Shown here one piece after another: positions 6,999-13,827 of a stretch of 64,000 bases of DNA; position 1 is the first letter of the stretch; every line of letters begins with the position of its first letter. Below the pieces are notes generated by a model. That model was not told the origin of the DNA. It did not search any database and saw only the letters and a program-made list of their open reading frames with translations. The DNA is from a virus, in the IMG/VR virus record IMGVR_UViG_3300017971_000013, positions 39,596-103,595 of that record. One strand, 5' to 3'. Both the position numbers and the translations under genes were made by a program.

Positions 6999-7235
6999 AT
7001 GGAATTGCTAGCTATCATCATGTTTTCGTTCCTTGGTCTGTTCGTTTCTTCTGTTGTAATTCAGAGCAACCTTGCCGTTGTCGTCGCGGCGACTAATCGT
7101 AAGAACTATCTCGATTTCTGCGAGAATGTAGATAGCGAGCTGAAAGCTATTCATAGACAAATGTACGTAGACGAGATTGTCGCTGAAAGCGACATTTACG
7201 CGGCTGTTGATTGTTTGGGTCTGAGACTACGCTAA
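6999..7235 (+). CDS. Small membrane protein, hypothetical
   Basis: 78 residues from ATG 6999 (GGAG at 6990-6993). Upstream in-frame ATG 6924 is rejected because the extra 25 codons cover the hairpin leader. Residues 4-32 are a single hydrophobic span (LLAIIMFSFLGLFVSSVVIQ and on), followed by a soluble charged tail, so it is probably an inner-membrane protein. Its stop codon lies within the tRNA-like minihelix at 7228-7272. Confidence 0.7.
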   Translation: MELLAIIMFSFLGLFVSSVVIQSNLAVVVAATNRKNYLDFCENVDSELKAIHRQMYVDEIVAESDIYAAVDCLGLRLR

Positions 7236-7272
7236 AACGGTTTTAGGGCGGTTCGATTCCGCCCTTAGCGTA
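7228..7272 (+). ncRNA. tRNA-like minihelix (acceptor plus T-arm only)
   Basis: TACGCTAA (7228-7235) pairs perfectly with TTAGCGTA (7265-7272). Inside, GGGCGG-TTCGATT-CCGCCC (7246-7264) is a T-arm with the conserved TTCGA loop. Only ten bases separate the 5' acceptor strand from the T stem, so there are no D or anticodon arms. This is the minimal shape recognised by RNase P and tRNase Z. No CCA is encoded. Confidence 0.5.
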
Positions 7273-7274
7273 TA

Positions 7275-7323
7275 CCTCTCAATATGGGGTTGAGAGGAAA
7301 CACAACGGCGCTGAATAGGCGCC
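7275..7323 (+). other. Two hairpins with 7-nt loops
   Basis: CCTCTCAA-TATGGGG-TTGAGAGG (7275-7297) and GGCGC-TGAATAG-GCGCC (7307-7323) follow the minihelix immediately and precede the gene at 7342. Confidence 0.6.
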
Positions 7324-7341
7324 ATATCAGGAGCTAATATC

Positions 7342-7674
7342 ATGCCCACTAAGAACACTAAAAACACAAAAACGATGATTGACCGACTTCGTGCATTGGC
7401 CGTAAACGGCGACCTGTTCATCCCCTTGGATAGCAAGGGTGAGAAGGTGCTTGAAGCTATCACCTTGAATCAGCTGTTGCAGGCTAGCGCAGGAATCGAA
7501 CCGTGTCACGTTGAAGCGGTCTGGCGCTTAGAAGGTAAGGGTGGTTCGTGGTTGTATGAGCGTCGTTTCAAGGGCGGACCACAGATGAAGCGTATCAAAC
7601 TGCGGACACCTATCGAAGGTGTCGTTGTTTCCTTCCCTTCTGGCGATGATACAGAAGACACCGATCTCTGGTAG
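7342..7674 (+). CDS. Hypothetical protein, 110 aa
   Basis: 110 residues with AGGAG at 7329-7333. The N-terminus is polar (TKNTKNTK), the middle has mixed helix and strand segments, and the C-terminus is acidic (DDTEDTD). No family is recognised. It lies between hairpin-rich spacers, which suggests that the transcript is processed into single-gene units. Confidence 0.7.
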   Translation: MPTKNTKNTKTMIDRLRALAVNGDLFIPLDSKGEKVLEAITLNQLLQASAGIEPCHVEAVWRLEGKGGSWLYERRFKGGPQMKRIKLRTPIEGVVVSFPSGDDTEDTDLW

Positions 7675-7675
7675 C

Positions 7676-7729
7676 CTCTACAGAGACCACACCTGGCGCG
7701 CGTTTGTGTTGGTTGTGGTCTCGATAGAG
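7676..7729 (+). other. Long intergenic hairpin
   Basis: CTCTA (7676-7680) pairs with TAGAG (7725-7729), and GAGACCACA (7683-7691) with TGTGGTCTC (7714-7722), with 2-nt internal loops on each side. There is no T tract, so it is an RNA structure rather than a terminator. Confidence 0.6.
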
Positions 7730-7757
7730 CCTATCACACACAAAGGGAGAGAAGAAC

Positions 7758-7970
7758 ATGAGACTATCATCTTGCATGACATGTGAAGAAACCACGTGCG
7801 CAAATTGCGCGCGGTTAGCTGTATATAGAGCACGGGTAACCAGAAGGGCGAGGGCTGGGCGACCAGGAAAGGTGGGTCACATCTACGGGTATGCAGCCAG
7901 ACATAGCCTCACAGACTGGCGTAACGATGGCAACAGGTCGACTGCGTTTTTGAAGCACGCGGCAGCATAG
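7758..7970 (+). CDS. Small zinc-finger-like basic protein
   Basis: 70 residues with ribosome binding site GGGAGAGA. Cysteines 6, 9, 14 and 17 form CxxC-x4-CxxC at the N-terminus, a compact metal-binding knuckle. A strongly basic stretch follows (RARVTRRARAGRPGK), suggesting nucleic-acid binding. Family unknown. A terminator follows at 7991. Confidence 0.7.
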   Translation: MRLSSCMTCEETTCANCARLAVYRARVTRRARAGRPGKVGHIYGYAARHSLTDWRNDGNRSTAFLKHAAA

Positions 7971-7990
7971 CCAACCAACGCGTGTTCAAG

Positions 7991-8017
7991 CCCTCTAGGA
8001 AACTAGGGGGTTTTTTT
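7991..8017 (+). terminator. Rho-independent terminator
   Basis: CCCTCTAG (7991-7998) pairs with CTAGGGGG (8003-8010) including one G-T pair, followed by seven T residues. Confidence 0.85.
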
Positions 8018-8351
8018 GTACCCACCGTAGACCGTCAATCCCCTGACACTAAGCCACCTTGGCGCGCCACTATGACACAACGTCGGGCGCATGACTGCTC
8101 ACCATATATGGACAACGCCGGAAACCCGCATGGTTACTAGGGTTACGGGTCAACTCGCCATATATGGCGACCCACCCCCTTAACGGAAGGGTGTCAAAAT
8201 TTTGACGCTCCAGGACAGATTTTAAATATTAGAAATTGATAGAAGTATATACTGCACATTAGGTTAATATTGCCATTAGACAATGTTAAAAAAAAAATAG
8301 AAAAAATAAAAAAGAAGTGTAAAACTATAATTCTTTACAAACTGTACAAAA
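8018..8351. other. Second non-coding region with palindromes
   Basis: No credible gene. It holds CCATATATGG at 8102, the 16-bp perfect palindrome TCGCCATATATGGCGA at 8155-8170, and the 14-bp palindrome GTCAAAATTTTGAC at 8193-8206. An AT-rich stretch (8210-8345) follows, and a strong promoter begins at 8352. Confidence 0.65.
8270..8283 (+). repeat. Palindrome family copy (TTGCCATTAGACAA), degenerate
   Basis: Imperfect arms; preceded by TTAATA and followed by TGTT. It lies 69 bp upstream of the promoter spacer at 8352. Confidence 0.55.
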
Positions 8352-8380
8352 TTGACAACACAGGAGAGAGCCTGTATAAA
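8352..8380 (+). promoter_or_regulatory. Near-consensus sigma70 promoter
   Basis: TTGACA (8352-8357), a 17-bp spacer and TATAAA (8375-8380). Transcription would start near 8387, inside a (GA)10 tract at 8383-8402, and drive the AT-rich cluster of small genes from 8413. Confidence 0.8.
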
Positions 8381-8412
8381 CGGAGAGAGAGAGAGAGAGA
8401 GAGGAGGGAGAG

Positions 8413-8694
8413 ATGAAGGAAGCAAGACTAGCAGCAAAAGAACTAGTCGTCGATAAGCTGGTTACGTCTCTTAGAGATATAATCATCGAGCACTTTGAAT
8501 GCATGGAAGATAACTTCTCTTCACCAGCACCAGGGAAGGTATTATTGCTGACCGAAGAAGAGCAAAAGATCTTAATTGACATAGTAAAACCTTGGGTATC
8601 TAACCAGAACATGTTTTGTTCTTTAGAGAAGGAAGAACTAGCAAGAATTCAGAAACTAGAAAGAGACCTATTGAAGAAAATAGAGACTCTTTAA
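8413..8694 (+). CDS. Helical hypothetical protein, 93 aa
   Basis: 93 residues, preceded by GGAGGGAGAG directly after the (GA)10 tract. It is predicted to be almost entirely helical, with a charged C-terminal coiled-coil-like end (EELARIQKLERDLLKKIE). No family is recognised. As the first gene behind a strong host-type promoter, it is likely expressed early. Confidence 0.75.
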   Translation: MKEARLAAKELVVDKLVTSLRDIIIEHFECMEDNFSSPAPGKVLLLTEEEQKILIDIVKPWVSNQNMFCSLEKEELARIQKLERDLLKKIETL

Positions 8695-8705
8695 CACAGG
8701 AAACA

Positions 8706-8719
8706 TTGCGGTATCGCAA
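8706..8719 (+). repeat. Palindrome family copy (TTGCGGTATCGCAA)
   Basis: Perfect 5-bp arms, preceded by AAACA; lies 30 bp before the ATG at 8750. Confidence 0.65.
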
Positions 8720-8749
8720 GCTATACTAAAGAAGGAAGAAGAGGTCACT

Positions 8750-8899
8750 ATGAAGAGAGTACTTAAAGGAGAAAGATACAAGAAACAAAAGATGACAGAA
8801 ACAGAGATAATTAAAGCCCGTGTAAACTGCTTAACTTGTGACACGCTTAGACGTTTATCTATAAAAGAAATAAACTTCATTTGTTATGTTTCAGGATAA
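8750..8899 (+). CDS. Very small Cys-containing protein, 49 aa
   Basis: Starts at ATG 8750 after GAAGGAAGAAGAGG and ends at TAA 8897-8899. It has a basic N-terminus (KRVLKGERYKKQK) and a CLTC pair plus one later Cys near the C-terminus. No family is recognised. It fits the pattern of small Cys-bearing proteins in this cluster, and the spacing to the neighbouring genes supports it. Confidence 0.6.
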   Translation: MKRVLKGERYKKQKMTETEIIKARVNCLTCDTLRRLSIKEINFICYVSG

Positions 8900-8919
8900 A
8901 TAAAGACCCAAGGACAAAA

Positions 8920-9363
8920 ATGAAGAAACTACTTAGACCAGGAAAAATAGAAACAATCTATCTAGAAGACTGCAGAGAATGTGGAGCTTTATATGTTTAC
9001 GAGAAAGAAGACATAGACTATACAGATAGACCTGGGTATTTGTTTATTGTTTGTCCTTTCTGTGGTGTACAAAGCTTTCATTCAGATAAGAACCTAGTTC
9101 TTAAACATGAGGTTAATCTGAGAATATGGTTAAGGGGGTTAAATGAGAAACAGAAAAAAGAATTTGCTAAATATTTAGGGCTTGAGATTTCTTATAAGAA
9201 AAGGTGGGATAAAAGACAGTTAGAAGATGAATTAGTGAACGCTACTCAACTTAGAGATGAGATAGTAAAAGGAAGAAAATTAAAGGGCTGGGATGAGCAA
9301 TTCTTTCACTTTGACGGAGATAAACTGACAGTAATAGAGGTAGAAGATGAACTACATAGTTGA
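8920..9363 (+). CDS. Zinc-ribbon protein, 147 aa
   Basis: Starts at ATG 8920 (AAGGAC upstream); the frame extends back to 8881 but that would overlap the previous gene. The N-terminal half has CRECGALYV and, about 30 residues later, CPFCGVQSF, a two-knuckle zinc ribbon of the same type as the endolysin N-terminus at 15390 and the protein at 9539. The C-terminal half is charged and helical. Possible roles are nucleic-acid binding or protein-protein contact; function unknown. Confidence 0.75.
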   Translation: MKKLLRPGKIETIYLEDCRECGALYVYEKEDIDYTDRPGYLFIVCPFCGVQSFHSDKNLVLKHEVNLRIWLRGLNEKQKKEFAKYLGLEISYKKRWDKRQLEDELVNATQLRDEIVKGRKLKGWDEQFFHFDGDKLTVIEVEDELHS

Positions 9364-9451
9364 ACATGGTGACGAATTCGAAGGAAGATTGTATATAGGC
9401 AGGTGTTCTTGTGGATGTAGAAAGATTTCTTTTGTGATCTGTATAAACTAG
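9347..9451 (+). CDS. Tiny Cys-rich protein, 34 aa
   Basis: ATG 9347 overlaps the end of the upstream gene by 17 bases and has AGAGGT upstream. The product ends in RCSCGCRK plus one more Cys, so it could hold a metal. The 87 bases after it contain only frames of 13-14 codons. Short length limits confidence. Confidence 0.45.
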   Translation: MNYIVEHGDEFEGRLYIGRCSCGCRKISFVICIN

Positions 9452-9538
9452 ATATGGGAGGTATATTTGCTCTTGTGTGCCAAAAGAAAGAGAAATAATG
9501 AATAAAGGTGATAGGTATTTCTGTTTAAAGGAGCTGTA

Positions 9539-9874
9539 ATGATTACCATACTAGAACAAGGATCGGCCGAATTAAAAACTTTTAAGGTCACATGTACTTC
9601 TTGTAATTGTAAATTTCTTTATCAATCGAATGATCTAATTAGAAGAAGAACATCTCCTGATCTTGTCAAAGACTCTGTGATCTTTTGTCCTGAATGCCGT
9701 ACATGTATTCCTCACTTTAACGAAAACGAACTAGCACATCCACATACAGATGTAATAGAACACCTTTGTCTGACCTGTGAACATCTTAACCATGACGATA
9801 TGTTTTGTGGAGTAATGTCTAGAAATTGTAATGTTTGGATTGTAGGAGCTTGTGCTGGTTACGAAGAACATTAA
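9539..9874 (+). CDS. Double zinc-ribbon protein, 111 aa
   Basis: 111 residues with AAAGGAGC upstream. The first ribbon uses CTSC (19-22) and CPEC (50-53). The second segment, CLTCEH followed by spaced Cys and a final CAGYE, matches a small Cys domain also seen in the protein at 10453 (CKTCKHW to CEKYE). The two domains in tandem suggest domain shuffling among the small genes of this cluster. No function can be assigned. Confidence 0.75.
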   Translation: MITILEQGSAELKTFKVTCTSCNCKFLYQSNDLIRRRTSPDLVKDSVIFCPECRTCIPHFNENELAHPHTDVIEHLCLTCEHLNHDDMFCGVMSRNCNVWIVGACAGYEEH

Positions 9875-9875
9875 A

Positions 9876-9904
9876 TTGACATTATTTTTAGGTAATGTTA
9901 CAAA
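9876..9904 (+). promoter_or_regulatory. Probable sigma70 promoter with extended -10
   Basis: TTGACA (9876-9881), a 17-bp spacer, and TACAAA (9899-9904) preceded by TGT. It begins right after the stop at 9874 and would drive the gene at 9940 and those downstream. Confidence 0.6.
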
Positions 9905-9939
9905 ATGTATAGAACGTACAGAGAAGGAAAGGAGATAGA

Positions 9940-10197
9940 TTGAAGAGGATTAAACAAGCAAATCCTAGACTGAGAAGAAAGAACTATGACCTAAAACAAG
10001 AATTAAAGAGCTACAAAAATGCATTAAATAACCTACATTACATAATGAAACTACTTTTAATAGAACATGGAGGTTCTTTTGAATTTTCTTCAGAAAGAAA
10101 CCAAGGGATAAACGACAAACATTTAGTCACTAAGAAGGCAGAAACAGAGGGTAATCATGTTATCTATCTTGTAGGATCAGATTTAAATGAAAATTAA
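9940..10197 (+). CDS. Basic helical protein, TTG start
   Basis: 85 residues from TTG 9940, which has an ideal site (AAAGGAGATAGA) and no better ATG. The first 45 residues are basic and helical (KRIKQANPRLRRKNYDLKQE), with coiled-coil character; the rest is polar. The 3' end overlaps the next gene by 11 bases. Family unknown. Confidence 0.65.
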   Translation: MKRIKQANPRLRRKNYDLKQELKSYKNALNNLHYIMKLLLIEHGGSFEFSSERNQGINDKHLVTKKAETEGNHVIYLVGSDLNEN

Positions 10198-10453
10198 AGA
10201 TTTTCTAGAAGGAAAAAGAATCGACAAATTAACACTGAATAATAATGTGTTAAAACTGACGACAGAGAAAGGAACTGTGACAATAACGCCGCGCGACAAT
10301 CAAGGAAATCTTACAGGAGCCTATTTAGATCTCTTCTTTGAAGAAAGAACCTGTCCTTCTTGTGACTCAACTAATGTCGTAATAAAACCTAGTAAATATG
10401 AGCAAAATAAGAAAACATTATATTGTTTCAACTGTGGACTAGGGTGTGTGTAA
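10187..10453 (+). CDS. Small protein with C-terminal zinc ribbon
   Basis: 88 residues. The first 50 form a beta-rich segment (LTLNNNVLKLTTEKGTVTI), and the C-terminus carries CPSC and CFNCG, a standard zinc ribbon. It overlaps both neighbours (10187-10197 and TAATG at 10451-10455). Zinc-ribbon placement suggests a transcription or nucleic-acid accessory role, but no family is recognised. Confidence 0.75.
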   Translation: MKIKDFLEGKRIDKLTLNNNVLKLTTEKGTVTITPRDNQGNLTGAYLDLFFEERTCPSCDSTNVVIKPSKYEQNKKTLYCFNCGLGCV

Positions 10454-11073
10454 TGGGTTTTCGGTTTAAACAAGACTATTTTAATTATCTAGAAGAAAGA
10501 ATAGAAGGGTTAGAACGAGCAAATAACAGCCTAAAAGAAGACATAAGGAAGACTATGACTGCAAATAGAATATGTAAAACATGTAAGCATTGGAATGAGC
10601 ATGAGAATATTTCTAATGGAGAATGTGGCGTTTATGGAAGTACAACTACTAAAAGCCATACTTGTGAAAAATATGAAGCAGGCAGTCTGTTTTACCAAGA
10701 AGAAATACAACGTCTGAATGGTATCGTCATCGAACAGAAACAAGAACTAAAACAAGCTAAAAAGGAGATATCTTCAGCTATAGAAGATAAAGGCAACTTT
10801 AGAAAGTTAGCAGAAGAACGATTAGAAGAGATAAACCTTTTAAAGAGAACAGAGGAAATTACAGATAGAGTATGTTGTGTGATTGGAGAGGTGTTTTATC
10901 TGTTAGATGACGAAGAGAATTCACGTTTAAATGTCTCTCCTATGGAACTAGAAGATGTCTTCTGGGAGGCATTCAAGAGCTTTCAATCGGAAGAAGAAAG
11001 CATCTATAATCTATCTAGAGAATTCTACGGTGCGCTAGTTAGGAGACCTATAGAATGGGTGACAGACAAATAA
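10453..11073 (+). CDS. Coiled-coil protein with Cys domain, 206 aa
   Basis: Starts at ATG 10453 in a TAATG overlap; the longer frame from 10423 is rejected. Residues 10-35 are helical. A small Cys domain follows (CKTCKHW, GECGV, HTCEKYE), a pattern often seen in short phage proteins. A long charged coiled coil comes next, around residues 80-140, then a mixed C-terminal domain. Function unknown. Confidence 0.75.
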   Translation: MGFRFKQDYFNYLEERIEGLERANNSLKEDIRKTMTANRICKTCKHWNEHENISNGECGVYGSTTTKSHTCEKYEAGSLFYQEEIQRLNGIVIEQKQELKQAKKEISSAIEDKGNFRKLAEERLEEINLLKRTEEITDRVCCVIGEVFYLLDDEENSRLNVSPMELEDVFWEAFKSFQSEEESIYNLSREFYGALVRRPIEWVTDK

Positions 11074-11420
11074 ATAAAGAACTACGGTATTTTCTACAAA
11101 AAGAGCTTCCAGGTTGTGTATTAACTGTTAAGGATGAAATATATGGAGAAGACTGTAAATCAACTGCCTTTAAATTAGAGTTTGCAGGCTTTCACGCCGA
11201 AAACTATATTTCAGACTTTGCAATGGTAACATCAGCTTTTCCTGATATAGCCGTTGAAAATATCATTAAAGAGCTCGTAAGAGAGATCAAACATTTAGTA
11301 CTCAAACACTTTGGAATGGTATGTATACCAAGAGATGTGTTTGATGCAACCATTAAGTATCTAGGATATAATCCTTTTGGCGCTTCTTATGGAGAAGAGA
11401 AAAAGAATGAATACACCTAA
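11055..11420 (+). CDS. Hypothetical protein, 121 aa
   Basis: 121 residues, overlapping the previous gene by 19 bases and the next by 14. An alpha/beta composition with a central helix-rich part (ENIIKELVREIKHLVLKHF). No motif or family is recognised; codon use and AT content match its neighbours. Confidence 0.7.
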   Translation: MGDRQINKELRYFLQKELPGCVLTVKDEIYGEDCKSTAFKLEFAGFHAENYISDFAMVTSAFPDIAVENIIKELVREIKHLVLKHFGMVCIPRDVFDATIKYLGYNPFGASYGEEKKNEYT

Positions 11421-11661
11421 GGTTTCGCAGCTTTATCGTATCGGTATTGTTGAGATGGAAGATGGTTCTGTAGGTCTGTGTGGAGAGCTGATAGACAAGA
11501 ACAAGAACATAACTCTTTTTGCTATTTCTTCTCAACAACTAGCGGCGATGAATGAACTTCAAATGAAAGCGCAAGAGCTTAGAGGGGAGATTGAAGGTCA
11601 CGTAACCATTGCTGTTTCTGAAGAAATTGATGAAGATGTGACTAACAAATTGTTGAATTAG
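11407..11661 (+). CDS. Hypothetical protein, 84 aa
   Basis: Start ATG 11407 is chosen because GGAGAAGAG precedes it; the frame extends to 11377 without such a signal. The product looks like a small alpha/beta domain: strands around YRIGIVEMEDGSVGLCGELI, then a helix rich in Gln and Glu. No family is recognised. It is the last gene of its transcription unit, since a promoter follows. Confidence 0.7.
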   Translation: MNTPKVSQLYRIGIVEMEDGSVGLCGELIDKNKNITLFAISSQQLAAMNELQMKAQELRGEIEGHVTIAVSEEIDEDVTNKLLN

Positions 11662-11665
11662 AGAG

Positions 11666-11693
11666 TGTACATAACGTAGAAATGTGGTAAAAT
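11666..11693 (+). promoter_or_regulatory. Probable extended -10 promoter
   Basis: TAAAAT (11688-11693) preceded by TGG (extended -10), with a weak -35 (TGTACA, 11666-11671). An 8-bp hairpin (TTTCTGAA 11701-11708 with TTCAGAAA 11721-11728) would begin the transcript, followed by the palindrome at 11731. Confidence 0.5.
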
Positions 11694-11730
11694 ACTGAGG
11701 TTTCTGAAACTGTTGTTTTCTTCAGAAAGG

Positions 11731-11744
11731 TTGCCACATGACAA
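11731..11744 (+). repeat. Palindrome family copy overlapping a start codon
   Basis: TTGCCACATGACAA contains the ATG (11738) of the next gene, so any protein or hairpin on it would directly affect translation or transcription of that gene. Confidence 0.65.
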
Positions 11745-11920
11745 CATCTAGTACTGAGGCCTTCAAAAGAGCATTAACTAATCTAAACTCTTTTGCGGCT
11801 AAAATGGTTGGTCTAGGGTATCCAATACCTCCTAATGTGAATCAGAATGATCCGGAGGTTCAGACGTTATTACAGAGATGTAAAGAAAAATGGGGCGCGC
11901 CCAGAAAGAAGATAGAATGA
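11738..11920 (+). CDS. Hypothetical protein, 60 aa
   Basis: 60 residues with only a weak AAAGG site, 7 bases before the ATG, which itself lies in a family palindrome. The product has a helix (TEAFKRALTNLNSFAAKMVGL) and a Pro/Asn-rich middle. No family is recognised. The stop overlaps the next start (ATGA). Confidence 0.65.
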   Translation: MTTSSTEAFKRALTNLNSFAAKMVGLGYPIPPNVNQNDPEVQTLLQRCKEKWGAPRKKIE

Positions 11921-12156
11921 ATAAGCTAGCTTTTAGACTTACTGTCGTTTCGATTCTTATTCTTTGTGTGATTTGTCTTCTTAAAATGGCATTCTATCAA
12001 CCTACTTATGAATATGGCATAGATCCTACACAAGACTGCGAGGCCGTTAAAAAAGGTGAGGGTTACGCACCTTGTATGAATAATTTGTCACGGCAGGGTT
12101 GGGAGCCTATAGATACGGTAGGAGGACAATACGTTATTTATAGGAGAGCCAAATGA
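11917..12156 (+). CDS. Single-span membrane protein, 79 aa
   Basis: Start ATG 11917 overlaps the previous stop as ATGA. Residues 7-26 form one hydrophobic helix (RLTVVSILILCVICLLKMAF), and the remainder is a small soluble domain with two Cys and the end motif GGQYVIYRR. It is probably anchored in the inner membrane with the C-terminal domain outside. Function unknown; a lysis or exclusion role is possible but unsupported. Confidence 0.7.
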   Translation: MNKLAFRLTVVSILILCVICLLKMAFYQPTYEYGIDPTQDCEAVKKGEGYAPCMNNLSRQGWEPIDTVGGQYVIYRRAK

Positions 12157-12473
12157 CCGAAGATGAATATTTTTTCCCCACCAAACCTATAAACCTAGGG
12201 AACGCCTGTAGTACTGGTGATAATGGAATTTCTATAGACAAGAAAGATCTTACACTTTATGCAAATTGTAATTTCTGTACAATGAAGCGCGAGGCGACGA
12301 AAATGTTCGGTTTCTTTGTAGCAGAAGACATCATGCGTATATGTGAAGACTGTGTCTTAGCCGCAATATCCAACTCACTAGCTGTTCCTGAACTTGAGCA
12401 AAGACTTCAAAGATTAGAAGAATACCTACGGGCCAATGAGCCTTATAGGTATAAACATTTTGATGAAGGATAG
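12153..12473 (+). CDS. Protein with ClpX-type C4 zinc finger
   Basis: 106 residues. Residues 39-67 read CNFCTMKREATKMFGF then ICEDCVLAA, matching the spacing and flanks of the ClpX N-terminal zinc-binding domain (CxFC, a basic middle, then ICxxCV). No AAA+ domain follows; the C-terminus is a Leu-rich coiled coil (LEQRLQRLEEYL). A stand-alone ClpX-like zinc domain could mimic or bind ClpX or its adaptors. Resemblance is by motif only. Confidence 0.65.
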   Translation: MTEDEYFFPTKPINLGNACSTGDNGISIDKKDLTLYANCNFCTMKREATKMFGFFVAEDIMRICEDCVLAAISNSLAVPELEQRLQRLEEYLRANEPYRYKHFDEG

Positions 12474-12475
12474 TA

Positions 12476-12718
12476 ATGTTCAGACATAATAGAATACAAC
12501 CTATCTTCACTAGATGTGAGAGGTGCGGAACGTCTTTAGACGAACCTAATGCAACAGAAACTTCTCCTTTTTGTTTAAGATGTCGGCGTCTCAACAGAAA
12601 AGAAGCACACATGGATAAAAAGAATAAATGCGCATGTGGTAGCCCAAAATCTAAGAAAGCCAAACAATGTAGGCAATGCTTTTATCACAGAAAGAAATCC
12701 AAACCTTTTGATTTGTGA
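12476..12718 (+). CDS. Double zinc-finger basic protein, 80 aa
   Basis: 80 residues. The first finger is CERCG...CLRCRR and the second CACGSP...CRQCF, joined by a Lys/Arg-rich linker. The C-terminus is basic (YHRKKSK). An internal ATG (12611) could give a shorter protein with only the second finger. Nucleic-acid binding is likely from charge and fold; no family is recognised. Confidence 0.7.
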   Translation: MFRHNRIQPIFTRCERCGTSLDEPNATETSPFCLRCRRLNRKEAHMDKKNKCACGSPKSKKAKQCRQCFYHRKKSKPFDL

Positions 12719-12724
12719 GGAACT

Positions 12725-12943
12725 ATGCTACGAAGAATTTTAGGATATACTGCGGCGGTTGTTTTTGGAGGAGCAACACTTCTAGCGGTCGCTTTCTTTG
12801 TTATGGTGTGCATAGCGGCAACTATGTCATATCTGGCTTTTATAGGTCTGGTGAAAAGCGCAGAAGCAAAGCAATGGAGCGACGCATTAGCGGCACTAGG
12901 GATGGTGTTTGGGTTACCACTGGGATATCTCTTTGGGTACTAA
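12725..12943 (+). CDS. Two-span membrane protein, holin-like
   Basis: 72 residues with GAGGAAC upstream of ATG 12725. Two hydrophobic helices (about residues 7-40 and 54-71) and a short basic N-terminus (MLRR) fit a class II holin topology. It lies 2.4 kb before the endolysin at 15390, rather than adjacent, so holin function is a guess. A competing frame (12715 onward) through this stretch lacks a good start. Confidence 0.55.
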   Translation: MLRRILGYTAAVVFGGATLLAVAFFVMVCIAATMSYLAFIGLVKSAEAKQWSDALAALGMVFGLPLGYLFGY

Positions 12944-12948
12944 CCATC

Positions 12949-13293
12949 ATGGTTATTGTAGATTTTAAATATTTAGAGCGTCTTATAAGAGAAGAGGCCA
13001 CAAAACTTCGGCGTTTACTGCCAAAAAATAGGTGGTACCTGCTCTGTCCTTACTATGATGCAGAGGAAGGTAAGCTAATAGCTTCGTTTGAAGGTCAATT
13101 GGCTTATAAGACACTTGTTACTTTCGAATGCAAAAAAGACTCGGACTTCGACACTTGTGCCGTTGTTGTTGAGATAGAAAAAGGAGGCAGGTGGCTGAAA
13201 TTAGCCAATAAAGAACTCAAATTCATTAATAACAGAGACATAGAGAGGGTAAGACATTGGCTACATTCGATCTTAAAGGAGATCACAACTTAA
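12949..13293 (+). CDS. Hypothetical protein, 114 aa
   Basis: Start placed at ATG 12949, after the upstream stop; the frame is open from 12715 but that part overlaps the membrane protein gene. The N-terminal helix is basic (LERLIREEATKLRRLLPK), followed by a beta-rich core. No strong ribosome binding site is visible, so translation may depend on the upstream gene. Family unknown. Confidence 0.6.
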   Translation: MVIVDFKYLERLIREEATKLRRLLPKNRWYLLCPYYDAEEGKLIASFEGQLAYKTLVTFECKKDSDFDTCAVVVEIEKGGRWLKLANKELKFINNRDIERVRHWLHSILKEITT

Positions 13294-13667
13294 GTAGTAA
13301 TTACACTTTTGAGGTCTTCTTTAAAAATGACATGTATGAACATTTTCGTGCAGGTAACATGAAAGGCACTGTAGGTGATGCAATTGTGATTGCCTATAGA
13401 AGCATTCAAACGTTTAAAAATATTTCAGACACGCATTTTAAGATTATTGTTAGAAAAAGAATGTGTAAAGGCTGCACACAATGTGGAAAGACACGTGATA
13501 CCTCGGTGATGCGAGGAGATATTGTAGCCACTGTAATTTTTCAATATCCAGACAGAGAGCTGGAAGAACTTCAGAAGATTTTTGTGGGAGATATTACATA
13601 TGTCGAAGAAAAAGGTACAGAAGATCAGTGCGACAATTCTGAGGCTGGAGCTTGCGGACACGCTTAA
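13257..13667 (+). CDS. Hypothetical Cys-containing protein, TTG start
   Basis: 136 residues from TTG 13257 (AGAGGG 8 bases upstream), overlapping the previous gene by 37 bases. An alpha/beta domain with a central CKGCTQCGK motif and two late cysteines near the C-terminus. It overlaps the antitoxin-like gene at 13600 by 68 bases in another frame, which is unusually long for this genome. Family unknown. Confidence 0.6.
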   Translation: MATFDLKGDHNLSSNYTFEVFFKNDMYEHFRAGNMKGTVGDAIVIAYRSIQTFKNISDTHFKIIVRKRMCKGCTQCGKTRDTSVMRGDIVATVIFQYPDRELEELQKIFVGDITYVEEKGTEDQCDNSEAGACGHA

Positions 13668-13827
13668 TGAAATTGCCTACAATCATGTAAGGTATATCAT
13701 CGAGAGAAGCGGAAAAGAGATAGCGGCTATTGTACCTATGGAGGATTTTGAAAGACTCCAGAGAGAAGGGGCCGATGAAGAAACTAGTGATGGTGGAGGA
13801 AAGACTAGAAAACCTGGTGGATCTTAA
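13600..13827 (+). CDS. Phd/YefM-like antitoxin protein
   Basis: 75 residues from ATG 13600 (GGGAG upstream). Residues 6-50 match the Phd/YefM antitoxin pattern: an Ala/Leu-rich helix, then YIIERSGKEIAAIVPMEDFERL, which closely fits the family signature (IxRxGKxxAxxVPxEDFERL). The C-terminus is polar and could be the disordered toxin-binding part. No recognisable toxin lies beside it, so it may be an orphan that blocks a host toxin or acts as a repressor. Confidence 0.7.
   Translation: MSKKKVQKISATILRLELADTLNEIAYNHVRYIIERSGKEIAAIVPMEDFERLQREGADEETSDGGGKTRKPGGS

Noticed and set aside
9454-9539. Micro-frames of 13-14 codons at 9454 and 9498
   Set aside because: Too short to support; they may only serve as coupling leaders before the gene at 9539.
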